Shown here one piece after another: positions 42,571 to 53,891 of a DNA stretch of 64,000 nt. Every line of letters begins with the position of its first letter. Position 1 is the first letter of the stretch. The notes beneath the pieces are model-generated. The model did not search any database. It saw only the letters and a program-made list of their open reading frames with translations, and was not told the DNA's origin. The position numbers and the translations under genes were made by a program. Source of the DNA: Oxalobacter vibrioformis (GTDB taxonomy: Bacteria; Pseudomonadota; Gammaproteobacteria; Burkholderiales; Burkholderiaceae_D); the NCBI RefSeq assembly GCF_027118995.1, contig NZ_CP098242.1:1364001-1428000 (forward strand). Direction: 5' to 3'.

Positions 42571-44928
42571 TTACTTGCCGGGCTTTTGCTTTAACCGGGA
42601 AAATGCATCTGCCATCGCCGATCCGGAGGCCGCGGGTTTTCCGGCTTCCTGCCTGTCAGGCTTTTTCCCTTTTCCGGCCTTTTTCGCATCGGCAACGATT
42701 TTCTCTGGCGCTGAAGCACTGCTGTCCGTCAGACGCATGGAAAGGGCAATCCGGCGGCGTTTCAGATCAACCTCCATCACCTTGACTTTCACTATCTGGC
42801 CGGTGCGGACAACCTGATGCGGGTCTTTGACAAACTTGTCGGACAGCGCCGAGATATGGACAAGACCATCCTGGTGAACGCCGATATCGACAAAGGCGCC
42901 AAAAGCCGTCACATTTGTCACCACTCCTTCTAAAATCATGTCCGACTCAAGATCAGACATTTCCTCGACTCCCTCCTTAAACGCTGCATTCACAAAGGCA
43001 GGTCTCGGGTCGCGACCGGGTTTTTCCAGTTCGGACAGGATATCTGTCACGGTTGGAAGACCAAACCGTTCATCGGCATATCGCTGCGGCATAAGCGATT
43101 CGAGCAATGCCTTGTCACCGATAACAGTCTTGATGTCCTTTTTGATATCCGCCAGGATTTTTTCTACAACCGGGTACGATTCCGGATGAACCGCAGAAGC
43201 ATCCAGCGGATTTTCGCCATCCGGGATACGCAGAAATCCCGCCGAGAGCTCAAAGGTTTTTTCTCCCAGACGCGGAACGGATTTCAGATCAGCCCGCGAG
43301 GCAAACCGGCCATGCTGATCCCGGTAGGCCACAATATTTCTGGCCAGAGTTTCCCCGATACCGGACACACGCGCCAAAAGCGGGGCTGACGCCGTATTCA
43401 CATCCACCCCGATGGCATTCACACAATCTTCAACGACAGCATCCAGCGACCGGGCAAGGCCATGCTGGGAAACATCGTGCTGATACTGCCCGACGCCAAT
43501 CGATTTGGGATCAATCTTGACCAGTTCCGCCAGCGGATCCTGCAAGCGGCGCGCAATGGAAACCGCGCCGCGAAGTGAGACATCCAGCTCCGGCAATTCC
43601 TGCGAGGCATACTCGGAAGCCGAATAAACCGACGCACCCGCTTCGGATACCATCACTTTGGCAAGCCGCTGCCCGGACAGCTGTTTTAGCAGCTCCTGGG
43701 CCAGCCGGTCGGTTTCCCGCGACGCCGTACCATTGCCAATCGCGATCAGGCTGACGCCGTGTTTCTCAACCAGTGAAGAAAGCGCTCCCAGTGTGCCCGA
43801 CCAGTCATTTTTCGGCTGGTGCGGATAAACGGTTTCCGTATCCAGCACTTTTCCGGTCTCATCCACAATGGCAACCTTCACCCCTGTGCGCAATCCCGGG
43901 TCCAGCCCCATGGTGACACGGGGACCGGCAGGCGCCGCTAAAAGCAGCGCTTTCAGATTCCGGGCAAAAATCTCAATCGCCTCAATTTCCGATTGTTCAC
44001 GCAGGGCATTCATCAGGCCGCTTTCCAGGTGCGTGAAAATCCGTACCCGCCAGGCCCAGCGCATGGTATCCATGAGCCAGCGGTCCGCCGGACGTCCCTT
44101 GTCGGCAATGCCAAAATGAACCGCAATCCGGCTTTCACAGGGATTATGCGGCGCATCCCACCGCGGTCGTTCGGTTTCCGAATCCAGCCGCAGGCGAATG
44201 CTCAGGAATTCCTCCCGCCGTCCCCTGAAAAGCGCCAGTGCCCGATGGGAAGGAATCACCGCCAGCGGCTCCGTATAATCGAAATAGTCGGAAAAACGGA
44301 TGCCATCCTGTTCCTTGCCCTCAACGACACGGGACTCGACAACACCATGCTCATGCAGGTATGCACGCAACGTCTGCAGTAATCCGACATCTTCAGCAAA
44401 GCGCTCCATCAGAATCTGGCGAGCGCCTTCCAGTGCCGCCGCCACATCCGGTATTCCCGGATTTTCACCGCTTTCTGCCGTAAATGACGGCAACAGGTAT
44501 TTTGCCGCTTCCGTTTCGGGATCCAGCATCGGGTTTGACAGCAGCGCATCCGCCAGGGGCAAAAGACCGGCTTCCCCTGCAATCTGCGCTTTCGTGCGGC
44601 GCCTGGGGCGGTAGGGCAGGTACAGGTCTTCCAGTGTGGTTTTATCCGCTGCGGCAAGGATCGACGCTTTCAGCTCGGGCGTCATCTTTCCCTGCTCATC
44701 AATACTTCTCAACACCGTTTCACGACGGTCTTCGAGTTCGCGCAGGTAGTAAAGCCGCTCTTCAAGCGTGCGAAGCTGGGCATCATCCAACCCGCCGGTC
44801 ACTTCCTTGCGGTAGCGGGCAATAAAAGGGACTGTCGCCCCTTCATCCAGCAGGGTGACAGCGGCCTCAACCTGCCTTGCAGGAACAGCCAGTATCTCGG
44901 CAATACGTTGTTCTATCGATGACAACAT
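42571..44928 (-). CDS. tex: Tex-family S1 RNA-binding transcription accessory protein
   Basis: The 785-residue protein has all Tex regions: N-terminal helical domain ([20 protein letters not shown]), YqgF-like nuclease-fold domain ([18 protein letters not shown]), helix-hairpin-helix repeats ([20 protein letters not shown]), and a C-terminal S1 domain ([18 protein letters not shown]). A Lys/Ala-rich tail follows. Tex binds RNA and RNA polymerase and affects expression of toxin and stress genes in other bacteria. Confidence 0.95.
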   Translation of the reverse strand: MLSSIEQRIAEILAVPARQVEAAVTLLDEGATVPFIARYRKEVTGGLDDAQLRTLEERLYYLRELEDRRETVLRSIDEQGKMTPELKASILAAADKTTLEDLYLPYRPRRRTKAQIAGEAGLLPLADALLSNPMLDPETEAAKYLLPSFTAESGENPGIPDVAAALEGARQILMERFAEDVGLLQTLRAYLHEHGVVESRVVEGKEQDGIRFSDYFDYTEPLAVIPSHRALALFRGRREEFLSIRLRLDSETERPRWDAPHNPCESRIAVHFGIADKGRPADRWLMDTMRWAWRVRIFTHLESGLMNALREQSEIEAIEIFARNLKALLLAAPAGPRVTMGLDPGLRTGVKVAIVDETGKVLDTETVYPHQPKNDWSGTLGALSSLVEKHGVSLIAIGNGTASRETDRLAQELLKQLSGQRLAKVMVSEAGASVYSASEYASQELPELDVSLRGAVSIARRLQDPLAELVKIDPKSIGVGQYQHDVSQHGLARSLDAVVEDCVNAIGVDVNTASAPLLARVSGIGETLARNIVAYRDQHGRFASRADLKSVPRLGEKTFELSAGFLRIPDGENPLDASAVHPESYPVVEKILADIKKDIKTVIGDKALLESLMPQRYADERFGLPTVTDILSELEKPGRDPRPAFVNAAFKEGVEEMSDLESDMILEGVVTNVTAFGAFVDIGVHQDGLVHISALSDKFVKDPHQVVRTGQIVKVKVMEVDLKRRRIALSMRLTDSSASAPEKIVADAKKAGKGKKPDRQEAGKPAASGSAMADAFSRLKQKPGK

Positions 44929-45141
44929 GACAATCGGGAATCAAAAAAAGGGAAAGACGAAATGATACGGAATCTGACGGAATATGCCAGCCCTTGAGGC
45001 ATTATTTCCCAGCCAGCATTTATAATTTTTTGTCTCAAAAAACCCATTAAAAAAAAGGAAAGCCTCCCCTTTTTGGCGTTTATCGCTGATAATGTCCCTT
45101 TCGCCCAGAAAAATGTCGCTTAAAAGCGATATCATGGATAT

Positions 45142-48100
45142 ATGAACTTCACACAGGAAGACATTCACAAGCACTTTGCTGAGGCCACATACAAGGCTGG
45201 CCTTGAATACAGCAAACATGACAATGTCAAGCAGATCCAGCTCGCGGCCAACCTGATCCGTTCGCAGGTCAAGGGACCGGGCAACCAGATTTATCAGCAG
45301 AATATTTTTCTCAAATCCACTGTCAAGGGATTGCGTTTTCAGGGAACCTGCACCTGCCCTGACCATACCAACTGCAAACATGTCGTCTCTGTCCTGTTAA
45401 CCGTGCTTCGGAAGAAAAAGTCGGCGAGCGCCCAGTCTGTTTCTGCACCGGTTGCCTCCTGGCTGCAACGCCTGAGAAGCGCCACATTCGGCGCAAGCGA
45501 TCCGTCGGCAGCCTCGGAAAATGAAATACCGGACACCCCGGCCCAGCGCCTGTTGTATATCCTGTCTCCGGACCAGTCTGACCGGCGCACCTTTTTGGGC
45601 ATGTGCAAGGTACGCTTCCGCCCCAACGGTGAAATTTCCTCGGCGTCACCGATCAGTGACCCGCAGGCACTTTTGACAGAAAAACCGGATTTTATCCTCC
45701 CCGAAGACGATGGCACCATCCGCCTTTTCATTGCCATGCGCGGCGGCTCGAGCCCACAGGGCCAAAACCTGGTTGAACCCCGCGGGCCGCTTGGTGCCCA
45801 GCTTTTGCGCATACTGATTGACCGGCAGCAGCTGCTGTGGACGAACTCGTGGAGCGACATCGGGAAAGGGTTGCTTTTCCCGCTTCGCGCCGCGCCACCA
45901 CGTGAAGCCCGCCTGATCTGGCTGGAGACCGAATCAACACTCAGACTCTCCTGGGAGTTTGCCCCCCTGCCGGAAAACGAGGAAAAAAAAACGCACCGTC
46001 AGAAAACAGCGGATCGACTATATCCTGCCGACCGAACCGCCCTGGTACATGGACAATCTGACCTGCGGCGAACTCCTCCTGCCAACGAACGATACCGGCA
46101 TTTCGGTAAAAGACCTGCAGGAACTGGTTTCCCAGGCGCCGCCCGTTCCTATCAAGGACAAAACCGCCGTTTCCCGCATGCTGATCACGCAGGGCCTGGC
46201 CGATCTCATCCCTCCGCCGGAACCGGTGAAAGAATCCGTTCGCACGGATATCAAACCGAGCCCGATCCTGCGCCTGGGCAGCATCCTGAACAAGGGGGCT
46301 GCCGGCTCAGGCCATGCCGAACTGCCATCCTGGTACGACTACGCGCAATTGCTTTTTGACTATGATGGACAACCCGTTTTTTATGGCAGCCATGTCCCGG
46401 TTATGCGGGCATTGGGCAGTGCTATCGAGCGTATCCAGCGTGATGAAAAGATGGAAGCCGGTTTCTACGACGACCTGCACAACGCCGGATTTACCCGGCA
46501 GGACAATCTGGCCGCTCCACATGCCACCCTGCCAGGGCTTTTGGACCTGCCCTCGCAGGCAGACTGGATGGACTTTACCAGCCATGTCATGCCACGGCTC
46601 GAAAAATCCGGATGGCAAATCGAGAAAACACAGGATTATCGGTACGATGTCGTTGAAATCGAAGACTGGTATGCACGTATTGCTGATGAGGCAAAAAATA
46701 CCGGCAAGGACTGGTTCAGCCTGGAGCTCGGCATTGTCGTCAATAAACAGCGGATTTCATTGCTTCCGCTTCTCGTAGCGCTCATCAGAACCGCACCGGA
46801 AGAGTTCGACCCCAAAAAGCTTAACAAAAAGCCGGACAATGAGGCGCTGCTGACAACCCTGCCGGACGGTGTGCGGGTTGCATTACCCTGGGGAAGAATC
46901 AAGCCGATTCTGCGAACGCTGGGTGAATTGTATTTCGCCGACAGAACCGATGATCTGGCAATCCGCCTGCATGCGCTGGATTCACCGCGCCTGGCAGAGC
47001 TCACCAGGGAACTCCCCCTGCACTGGCTCAATGGTGAGCGTCTGCTTGAGATGGGAACCCGCCTCGCTGAATTTGATGGCGTACAGAAAGTCCAGCCGCC
47101 AAAAACACTGCAGGCCACCCTGCGCGACTACCAGCAGGAAGGGCTTTCCTGGATGCAGTTTTTGCGCGAATACGAACTCGCCGGCATTTTAGCTGATGAC
47201 ATGGGACTGGGCAAAACCCTCCAGACCCTGTCCCATATCCTGCTGGAAAAAGAAGCCGGACGCCTGACCAGGCCGGCGCTGGTTGTTGCCCCGACCAGCC
47301 TGATGAGCAACTGGGAAGACGAGGCGAATCGCTTCGCCCCGGAACTGCGGGTGCTGGTTCTGCAAGGCAAGGATCGTCTGAAACGCTTTGAACGGATTGA
47401 CCAGTATGATCTGGTTCTGACAACCTATGCCCTGCTGCCCAGGGATGAAAAAGAATTGCAGGAGCATGAATATCACCTGCTGATTCTGGACGAATCGCAG
47501 TACATCAAGAATATCCGCTCCAAAGCCGCGCAGATTGCCACCACACTGCGGGCCCGTCACCGTCTGTGCCTGACCGGTACGCCACTTGAAAATCATCTGG
47601 GAGAACTCTGGTCACAATTCCACTTTCTGTTGCCAGGCCTGCTTGGTAACGAAAAAACCTTTAACAGCGAATTCCGTCACCCTATCGAGAAACTGGCAGA
47701 TGACAACCGCAAGTCACTCTTAACCCGTCGTATCCGGCCATTTCTTTTGCGCCGAACCAAAGACAAGGTAGCCGACGAGTTGCCGCCGAAGACCGAAATG
47801 GTCCGTAATGTGGAACTGACGTCCACGCAACGGGATATCTATGAAACGGTTCGGCTGGCCATGGACAAGAAAATACGTGATGAAATTGCCAAAAAAGGCG
47901 TCGCCAGAAGCCAGATCGTCATTCTGGATGCGTTGCTGAAACTCCGGCAGGTCTGCTGTGATCCACGCCTTTTACGGGGCGGAGCCAACCGCAAGGCAGC
48001 AACATCAGCCAAGCTGGCCGCACTGATGGAAATGGTGGAAGAATTGATGCTCGAAGACCGCCGTATCCTTGTCTTTTCCCAGTTCACCAGTATGCTGGCC

Positions 48101-48598
48101 CTGATTGAAGCCGAACTGAAAGTGAGGAATATCCCCTATACGGTGCTGACCGGTGATACGGTTGATCGTGCCGGCGCCATTCGCGCTTTCCAGGAAGGGC
48201 AGATTCCCCTCTTTCTGATCAGTCTGAAAGCCGGCGGTGTCGGTTTGAATCTCACGGCAGCAGATACGGTCATTCACTATGACCCCTGGTGGAACCCGGC
48301 AGTGGAAAATCAGGCAACCGACCGTGCCTGGCGTATCGGGCAGGACAAACCGGTCTTCGTCTACAAGCTGATCGCCCGAGGGACGCTGGAAGAAAAAATC
48401 CAGGAACTGCAACAGAAAAAAGCCGATCTGGCAGACGCCATTCTTTCAACAGGAGAAACGCAGGGGGTACAGATTACGCCGGACGATCTGCAGGCAATTT
48501 TCGAACCACTTGAAAGTATGGGTGACGAGGATGTGTATCTCAGCGAGCCAGAAATAATACCCCCCGCAAAAACCACCACCAGAAAAACCCGAAAATAA
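45142..48598 (+). pseudogene. SWIM-zinc-finger SNF2-family helicase, frameshifted in an A9 tract
   Basis: Two overlapping frames make up one SNF2 protein of about 1151 residues. The first has the SWIM zinc finger (C70, C72, C78, H80) and runs to LPENEEK. At A9 (45983-45991) the frame breaks; with A8 the protein continues K-R-T-V-R-K-Q-R-I-D-Y-I-L. The second frame holds the ATPase: Walker A region LADDMGLGKTLQTLSH, motif II LILDESQYIKN, motif III LTGTPLENHLGELWS, and the C-terminal lobe with VGLNLTAADTVIHYDPWWNP and ATDRAWRIGQ. Such proteins remodel protein-DNA complexes or assist RNA polymerase. As written the ATPase has no clear start. Sequencing error is the likely cause. Confidence 0.9.
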
Positions 48599-48638
48599 AA
48601 ACCGCTTTCTGCCCTGACGGGAAACAGAAAGCGGTTTT
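48598..48638. terminator. Bidirectional terminator between the SNF2 and Dps genes
   Basis: A perfect 14-bp stem (AAAACCGCTTTCTG at 48598-48611, CAGAAAGCGGTTTT at 48625-48638) with a 13-nt loop. A- and T-runs on both sides let it serve both convergent genes. Confidence 0.88.
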
Positions 48639-48653
48639 GCAGGCCTGTTGCGT

Positions 48654-49220
48654 TTATTTTTTCTTGCCTTTGGCGGCAGATTTCGCGACTGGCTTGGCTG
48701 AACGGGAAGCGACTCTCGCCGGCACGGCTGCCGTGCCGGCTCCGGTATCAATCAGGCTTCTCAGCATCCAGGCATTTTTCTCATGCACCTGCATCCGCTC
48801 GGTCAACAGATCCACCGTCGGATCATCACCTGCCTTGTCAGCAAGTTCCAGCACATCACGGCTCAAACGGCTTACTGCTTCGGAGCCGGCCAGGACATCA
48901 CGGATCATGTCTTCCGCACCGGGAACACCGTCAATCTCCTTGATGGATGCCAGCTTCAGGTATTCCTTGAGCGTCCCTGGCGCAGCAAAGCCGAGAGAAC
49001 GGATACGCTCTGCGATTTCATCCAGCGCATTCCATAGCTCGGTGTACTGTTCCTCAAACATGACATGCAGTGTCTGGAACATCGGTCCCTTTACATTCCA
49101 GTGATAGTTGTGTGTTTTCATGTACAGCAGGAAACTCTCTGCCAGTATGCGCGAAAGCCCTTTGCTGATGTTTTCGCGGTCTTTCACATTCATTCCGATA
49201 TTGATTGCTGGAGCTGTCAT
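48654..49220 (-). CDS. dps: Dps-family DNA-binding ferritin-like protein
   Basis: The 188-residue protein forms dodecamers that oxidise and store iron with hydrogen peroxide and coat DNA in starved cells. The ferroxidase ligands at the dimer interface are visible in THNYHWNVKG and FEEQYTELWNALDEIAERI. The usual C-terminus is extended by a 30-residue Lys/Ala/Arg/Val tail (SRSAKPVAKSAAKGKKK), which probably binds DNA in place of an N-terminal tail. An AGGAGG ribosome-binding site precedes the ATG. It shares a terminator with the helicase gene. Confidence 0.92.
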   Translation of the reverse strand: MTAPAINIGMNVKDRENISKGLSRILAESFLLYMKTHNYHWNVKGPMFQTLHVMFEEQYTELWNALDEIAERIRSLGFAAPGTLKEYLKLASIKEIDGVPGAEDMIRDVLAGSEAVSRLSRDVLELADKAGDDPTVDLLTERMQVHEKNAWMLRSLIDTGAGTAAVPARVASRSAKPVAKSAAKGKKK

Positions 49221-49512
49221 AATGCCATTCCTCCTGATTAAATTATTATTTTCAAACAGCCGGAGCGGTTACGGGCAACTGCATTTTGTGTCTGAAAAAT
49301 CCATTCCGGCTGCACGGCGATTCAAACCATCAACGGCAGTATCGTGCCGATACTTTTCTATTGTACTCTGATTTGAAAAATGCTTCTTCAAAGAAACGAA
49401 CGCTGCCGCTTCCCCTGAACCTTTCCTCTTCCCCTCTTTTTTCCTTTTCCATTTTGCAATAAATACGGTAACATTTTGTCACGTACCGTAACGAGAGCAA
49501 TGCAGATTTGTC

Positions 49513-50406
49513 ATGAGCGTAATCCAGACACATGTCGGCAGTAACATGTCAGACCAACTGTGCTTTCCTGTGAAAAGACCGGATTCGCCGGATGACGCCA
49601 TTCAGTATCTGGAATCGACGTTCCATCTGCACAGGGTATCCTGCATGAGCTGGAAGGAAAAAACCTCCAACTTCTCCTTCTTTCAGGGGTACCGCGGAAC
49701 AGACAAGCTGTTTATCAAGTGGGGAGGAAAAAGCGGCAGCAGCATAAACGACTATACCTATACCAGCCGGCTTTATGATACCTGTCCGGATTTTTTCTTA
49801 CGCCCGTCTTTTTGCGTCAGTGAAAACGGCATCAACTGTATGGCACTGGAATACGTTGAGGGACGGACACTCGAAGACGCCATTCTGGGTGGCTCGCTTA
49901 CCATGCAGGAAAGAGCGTCACTTGTCATAAAACTGCCGCTTGTTGCCCAGGCATTAATTGACGCTAACTGTGTTCATCGTGATATCAAGCCAAGCAATAT
50001 CATGATCCTCCCCGATGGAAGTATCCGGCTTTTTGACTTTGAATTTGCCACGGACGCCCAGGGATACCGGGAGCGAGAGGAAATCCGGCGGGTTCCGCAT
50101 CTGGTTTCCAATATCGGAACGGACATGGAATGCGGCATGGATCTTGGCATCGGCCGCTACCAGTGGGACGACATGGTTATCTTCAGGCGAATACTCAAAC
50201 TTATTGGCAGTTCGCCACAATATGCCGCCGCCTATGAAAAGGCAGACCATTTTTTCCGCTCACACGAAGGGCTGCGACGCATCCGTTTTCCCGGCCGAAG
50301 ACGCCTTCTCGTCAAACGCAAACTGATCAATTTACTGGCCGTTATCCTGCCGGTACGCGCCTGGCGAAACAAGGTACGCCAGCTGAATAAAACGCCTCAG
50401 TTTTAA
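49513..50406 (+). CDS. Eukaryotic-like protein kinase / LPS-kinase-like protein
   Basis: The 297-residue protein is a protein-kinase-fold enzyme. The conserved ATP-binding lysine is K69 in LFIKWGG. The catalytic loop is V-H-R-D-I-K-P-S-N-I-M (H155, D157, N162), and the metal-binding DFG is replaced by D175-F-E. A hydrophobic patch at the C-terminus (LINLLAVILPVRA) could touch the membrane. Sugar kinases of lipopolysaccharide (WaaP/KdkA) and small bacterial Ser/Thr kinases share this layout, so the substrate is open. It stands alone, convergent with the ABC exporter. Confidence 0.75.
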   Translation: MSVIQTHVGSNMSDQLCFPVKRPDSPDDAIQYLESTFHLHRVSCMSWKEKTSNFSFFQGYRGTDKLFIKWGGKSGSSINDYTYTSRLYDTCPDFFLRPSFCVSENGINCMALEYVEGRTLEDAILGGSLTMQERASLVIKLPLVAQALIDANCVHRDIKPSNIMILPDGSIRLFDFEFATDAQGYREREEIRRVPHLVSNIGTDMECGMDLGIGRYQWDDMVIFRRILKLIGSSPQYAAAYEKADHFFRSHEGLRRIRFPGRRRLLVKRKLINLLAVILPVRAWRNKVRQLNKTPQF

Positions 50407-50420
50407 GTAACAGGCCATTT

Positions 50421-52244
50421 CTATTCCGCCGCGTTTTCCGGTTTATCCTGCCGGATCAGTTGCTGCATCCACATGCGGTAATAGGCACCGCCCGCATCAA
50501 AGAGTTTCTGGTGTGTTCCTGACTCGATAATCCGCCCCTTGTCCAGCACCAGGATCTGGTCTGCATCCGCAATCGTTGAAAGCCGGTGTGCAATCATCAG
50601 CGTTGTCCGGTTGACGGCGATTTCTTTCAGTTGTGCCTGGATGACCTGTTCGGCGCGTGTATCCAGCGCAGAGGTTGCCTCATCAAAAATCAGGATCGCC
50701 GGATTTTTCAAAATCATGCGCGCAATGGCCACCCGCTGCTTTTCCCCTCCGGACAGTTTCAACCCCCGCTCACCGACAATCGTGCCATATCCATTGGGAA
50801 GGCTTTCAACAAAATCATGGATATAGGCTGCCTGTGCCGCCGCCACCACTTCCGCTTTCGTGGCACCAGGCCGCCCATAAGCAATGTTGTATTCAATGGT
50901 GTCATTAAACAGCACGGTATCCTGCGGAACAATCCCGATTTCCTTTCGCAGGGACGCCTGCGTCACACGGCGCAGATCCTGCCCGTCAATGCTGATTGCA
51001 CCCCCGGTGACATCATAAAACCGGTAAAGCAGGCGGGAAATTGTCGACTTGCCCGAACCACTGTGGCCGACCAGCGCTGTCACGGTACCGGCAGGAATCG
51101 TGAAACTGATATCAAACAGGATCTGCCTGTCAGGCTCATAGCTGAAGTCCACATGGGAAAAACGGATGTCCGCACCCTTTACATTCAGTTCTGTTGCATC
51201 CGGCGCGTCGGTTACCTCGCGATCCTGCTTCAAGAGCAGGAACATACGCTCCATGTCTGCCAGGCTTTGCCTGATTTCCCGGTAAATCACACCCAGAAAA
51301 TTCAAGGGGATATACAGCTGGATCATGAACGCATTCACAAGAACCAGATCCCCTAAAGACATCGTTTTTTCCACCACGCCTGCTGTGGCATGCCACAGCA
51401 TCATGGTAACGGCCATTGCGACAATCATCGCCTGACCGACATTCAGCACCGACAAGGCATACTGCGACCGGATCGCCGCTGTTTCGTAATGCTGCAGGTT
51501 TGCATCATAACTGGCGGCTTCATGCGCTTCATTACTGAAGTATTTCACCGTTTCATAGTTGATGAGGGAATCAACCGCCCGGGTATGGGCCCTGGAATTC
51601 AGTTCATTCATCAGCCGCCGGTAACCGGTTCGCCAGTTTGTCACCAGCACGGTGTAAACCACGTAGGCAAGCAAAGCACCCGCAGCAATGACGGTAAACC
51701 AGATATCGTAATGCAGGGCAAGATATCCTAAAACAAGAACGATTTCGACGAGGGTCGGGAGAATATTGAACAGCGTAAACGTGATCAGGGCAAGAATACT
51801 GCGCGTGCCACGCTCAATATCCTGTGTGATGCCACCGGTCTGCCGGTCCAGGTGAAAACGCAGTGACAGGGCATGCAGATGCCGGAAAACCTCAAGCGCA
51901 GCCGTCCGGATGGCCCGCTGCGTTACCCTGACGAAAAGCAGCTCCCGGAACTCCGTAAAAAGTGTGCCTGCCAAACGGAGCGCACCATAGGCGAGCAATA
52001 ATCCCACCGGAAAAACCAGCAGGACCTCTGGATGGGACCGTTCAGCGGAGAGATGGTCTATCAGTTCCTTGAGAATGACCGGCACCCCCATGGTTGCCAC
52101 CTTGGCAAGGATGAGAAACAGCAGGGCAAAACTCACCCGCCACTTGTACACCCAGACATACGGAAGGAAAATGCCAATCGTTTTCCAGTCACTGTGCGGT
52201 TTGCTGGAAGGCGTCGGCGTGAATGTCCGGAATTTATTCATCAA
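50421..52244 (-). CDS. Atm1-type ABC exporter (fused permease and ATPase)
   Basis: The 607-residue half-transporter has six N-terminal transmembrane helices and a C-terminal ATPase. Walker A is GHSGSGKST, the signature LSGGEKQRVAIARM, Walker B ILIFDEATSALD, and the H-loop is MIAHRLSTIADAD. The opening MDxK-like region and the AAxxSQxAL-type linker are those of the Atm1/HMT1 group, which exports glutathione-linked sulfur or metal compounds. Homodimers are expected. The gene converges on the kinase gene with 14 bases between stops. Confidence 0.9.
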   Translation of the reverse strand: MMNKFRTFTPTPSSKPHSDWKTIGIFLPYVWVYKWRVSFALLFLILAKVATMGVPVILKELIDHLSAERSHPEVLLVFPVGLLLAYGALRLAGTLFTEFRELLFVRVTQRAIRTAALEVFRHLHALSLRFHLDRQTGGITQDIERGTRSILALITFTLFNILPTLVEIVLVLGYLALHYDIWFTVIAAGALLAYVVYTVLVTNWRTGYRRLMNELNSRAHTRAVDSLINYETVKYFSNEAHEAASYDANLQHYETAAIRSQYALSVLNVGQAMIVAMAVTMMLWHATAGVVEKTMSLGDLVLVNAFMIQLYIPLNFLGVIYREIRQSLADMERMFLLLKQDREVTDAPDATELNVKGADIRFSHVDFSYEPDRQILFDISFTIPAGTVTALVGHSGSGKSTISRLLYRFYDVTGGAISIDGQDLRRVTQASLRKEIGIVPQDTVLFNDTIEYNIAYGRPGATKAEVVAAAQAAYIHDFVESLPNGYGTIVGERGLKLSGGEKQRVAIARMILKNPAILIFDEATSALDTRAEQVIQAQLKEIAVNRTTLMIAHRLSTIADADQILVLDKGRIIESGTHQKLFDAGGAYYRMWMQQLIRQDKPENAAE

Positions 52245-52523
52245 ACGGCCAGGTTCAGGTTGGGCAAATCATCATGATGCCTCATTACCGGATTATCCGG
52301 CAATGCCTCTCATTCAGGAAAAAATACGCGTCAATGCCCTGCGTTCATTTGTCTTATGTAAAAAAATGGATAAATTCCGGCAATTCTGTCTCTTTTGGAA
52401 AAAGCCAACGCCATCCCTGCGGTAAAATGACGGCATCCATGACGGGGTACAATATTCAAACCACACCATAACCGGTTATCATCTGGCAACAGCACAACCA
52501 TCAATCAGGAAAAAGGAGAGTCT

Positions 52524-53072
52524 GTGGTACACGGCGTTTTGCAGGTCATTATTGATACAGCGGCAGCCCTCTTTGGCGGGCTGATGCTGCTCCGCTTCTG
52601 GATACACGCTTCGCGCGTCAGGCCGCCCATGCAGATCGGAAACTTCATTTATATCCTGACAAACTGGCTGGTCAACCCGTTGCGCCGCGTTATTCCCGGT
52701 GTGGGTGGACAGGACTGGGCCAGCCTGGTTGGTGCGATTCTGATTGCCATCATCGCCGCCATTGCCAAATCCATGGCGATCATCCCGGTCTTCATGCTCA
52801 AAATCGTCCTGATCCTGACACTGTTGACCCTTTTCAACTGGGTGGTCTATGGCATGATGGGCCTGCTCATCCTGGAGGTAATCTTCAGCTGGGTCAATCC
52901 GAACGCCCCGCTTGCGCCACTGGTTTCCGCACTGAACCGCCCCTACCTCACACCGATAAGAAAAATCATTCCGCCGATTGGCGGGATTGACCTGTCGGTG
53001 ATGATCCTCTTTATCCTGCTGAATATTGCCGGCCGGCTTGTCCCGGAACTGATCCTGAGTCTCGGACGATGA
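52524..53072 (+). CDS. YggT family membrane protein
   Basis: A 182-residue protein with two YggT repeats, each of two helices (LFGGLMLLRFWIHASRVRPP, NPLRRVIPGV; then GLLILEVIFSWVNP, NRPYLTPIRKIIPPIGG). Function is unknown but it is conserved beside proC and yggU; links to osmotic shock and division-site membranes have been proposed. The start is GTG at 52524 behind AAGGAGAG. Its stop overlaps the start of the yggU gene by four bases. Confidence 0.9.
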   Translation: MVHGVLQVIIDTAAALFGGLMLLRFWIHASRVRPPMQIGNFIYILTNWLVNPLRRVIPGVGGQDWASLVGAILIAIIAAIAKSMAIIPVFMLKIVLILTLLTLFNWVVYGMMGLLILEVIFSWVNPNAPLAPLVSALNRPYLTPIRKIIPPIGGIDLSVMILFILLNIAGRLVPELILSLGR

Positions 53073-53371
53073 AAAAAAACTGGCTGTCACAAACCAGCTC
53101 AGGATTCAAGCTTGCGGTTCAGATCAGCCCGAACGGAAAAAAGTCGGAAATCCTCTCAGCCACCGAGGATGCGTTGCGTATTCGCCTGCAGGCACCGCCG
53201 GTAGACGGCAAAGCCAATGAAGCACTGATCCGTTTCATTGCCGACAAGTGCGATTTACCCAAAAGCAGCGTCCAGATCACCCATGGTTTTACCAGCCGAA
53301 AAAAACTGCTGGAAATCCGCATATCCGGGCTGACATTACCGGAAATGGAAAAAATCTTTTCAATCTCTTAA
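53069..53371 (+). CDS. DUF167 (YggU) family protein
   Basis: The 100-residue protein matches YggU: LAVQISPNGKKSEI, LRIRLQAPPVDGKANEALI, ITHGFTSRKKLLEI. Its ATG overlaps the yggT stop, so the two are translationally coupled, the arrangement seen in many proteobacteria. Function unknown. Confidence 0.9.
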   Translation: MKKNWLSQTSSGFKLAVQISPNGKKSEILSATEDALRIRLQAPPVDGKANEALIRFIADKCDLPKSSVQITHGFTSRKKLLEIRISGLTLPEMEKIFSIS

Positions 53372-53384
53372 GACGGAGCCAAAC

Positions 53385-53891
53385 ATGAGTTTTATCGCCA
53401 ATTACATGATGCTCGATGACAACACCTTCGACAGTCTTTTTTCACTGGATAATGACGACCTGCTTGAAAAAGTCAACGAACTGGAAGAAGCGGGAGCTGA
53501 ACTTTATTGCATGGACAAACTATGGGATGGCCTGCATTTCCTGCTGACCGGCACGACCGCCTCCACCCCTGTTGAGGGAGATGAACTGAGCGAGGCCATC
53601 GTGGGCATCGAGATGTTTAATGAAGATGATGAAGAAGCGGATTTCGTCGCATCAACCGAAGCCGGACAACTGGCAGACATCATTGTGGCCATGAAGGAAG
53701 TGGATATTGAAAGGCTGGCCCAAAGCGCGAATTTCCGTGAATTCCGGGAAAAAGAAATCTATCCGGACATCTGGTATGACGAAGATGCGGCATCCCTGAG
53801 ACAGGAACTGGTACAGGAATTCAACAACCTGCTGGCCTTTTACGAAAAAGCGGAAAAACAGAACGCCAATATTCTGGTCAGTATTTTCTAG
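53385..53891 (+). CDS. DUF1877 (YfbM-like) protein
   Basis: A 168-residue acidic cytosolic protein resembling E. coli YfbM: an MD-K-L-W-D-G-LHFLLTG core, then a helical acidic C-terminal half. YfbM function is unknown. It follows yggU by 13 bases and overlaps the end of the convergent ampD gene by 14 bases. Confidence 0.85.
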   Translation: MSFIANYMMLDDNTFDSLFSLDNDDLLEKVNELEEAGAELYCMDKLWDGLHFLLTGTTASTPVEGDELSEAIVGIEMFNEDDEEADFVASTEAGQLADIIVAMKEVDIERLAQSANFREFREKEIYPDIWYDEDAASLRQELVQEFNNLLAFYEKAEKQNANILVSIF

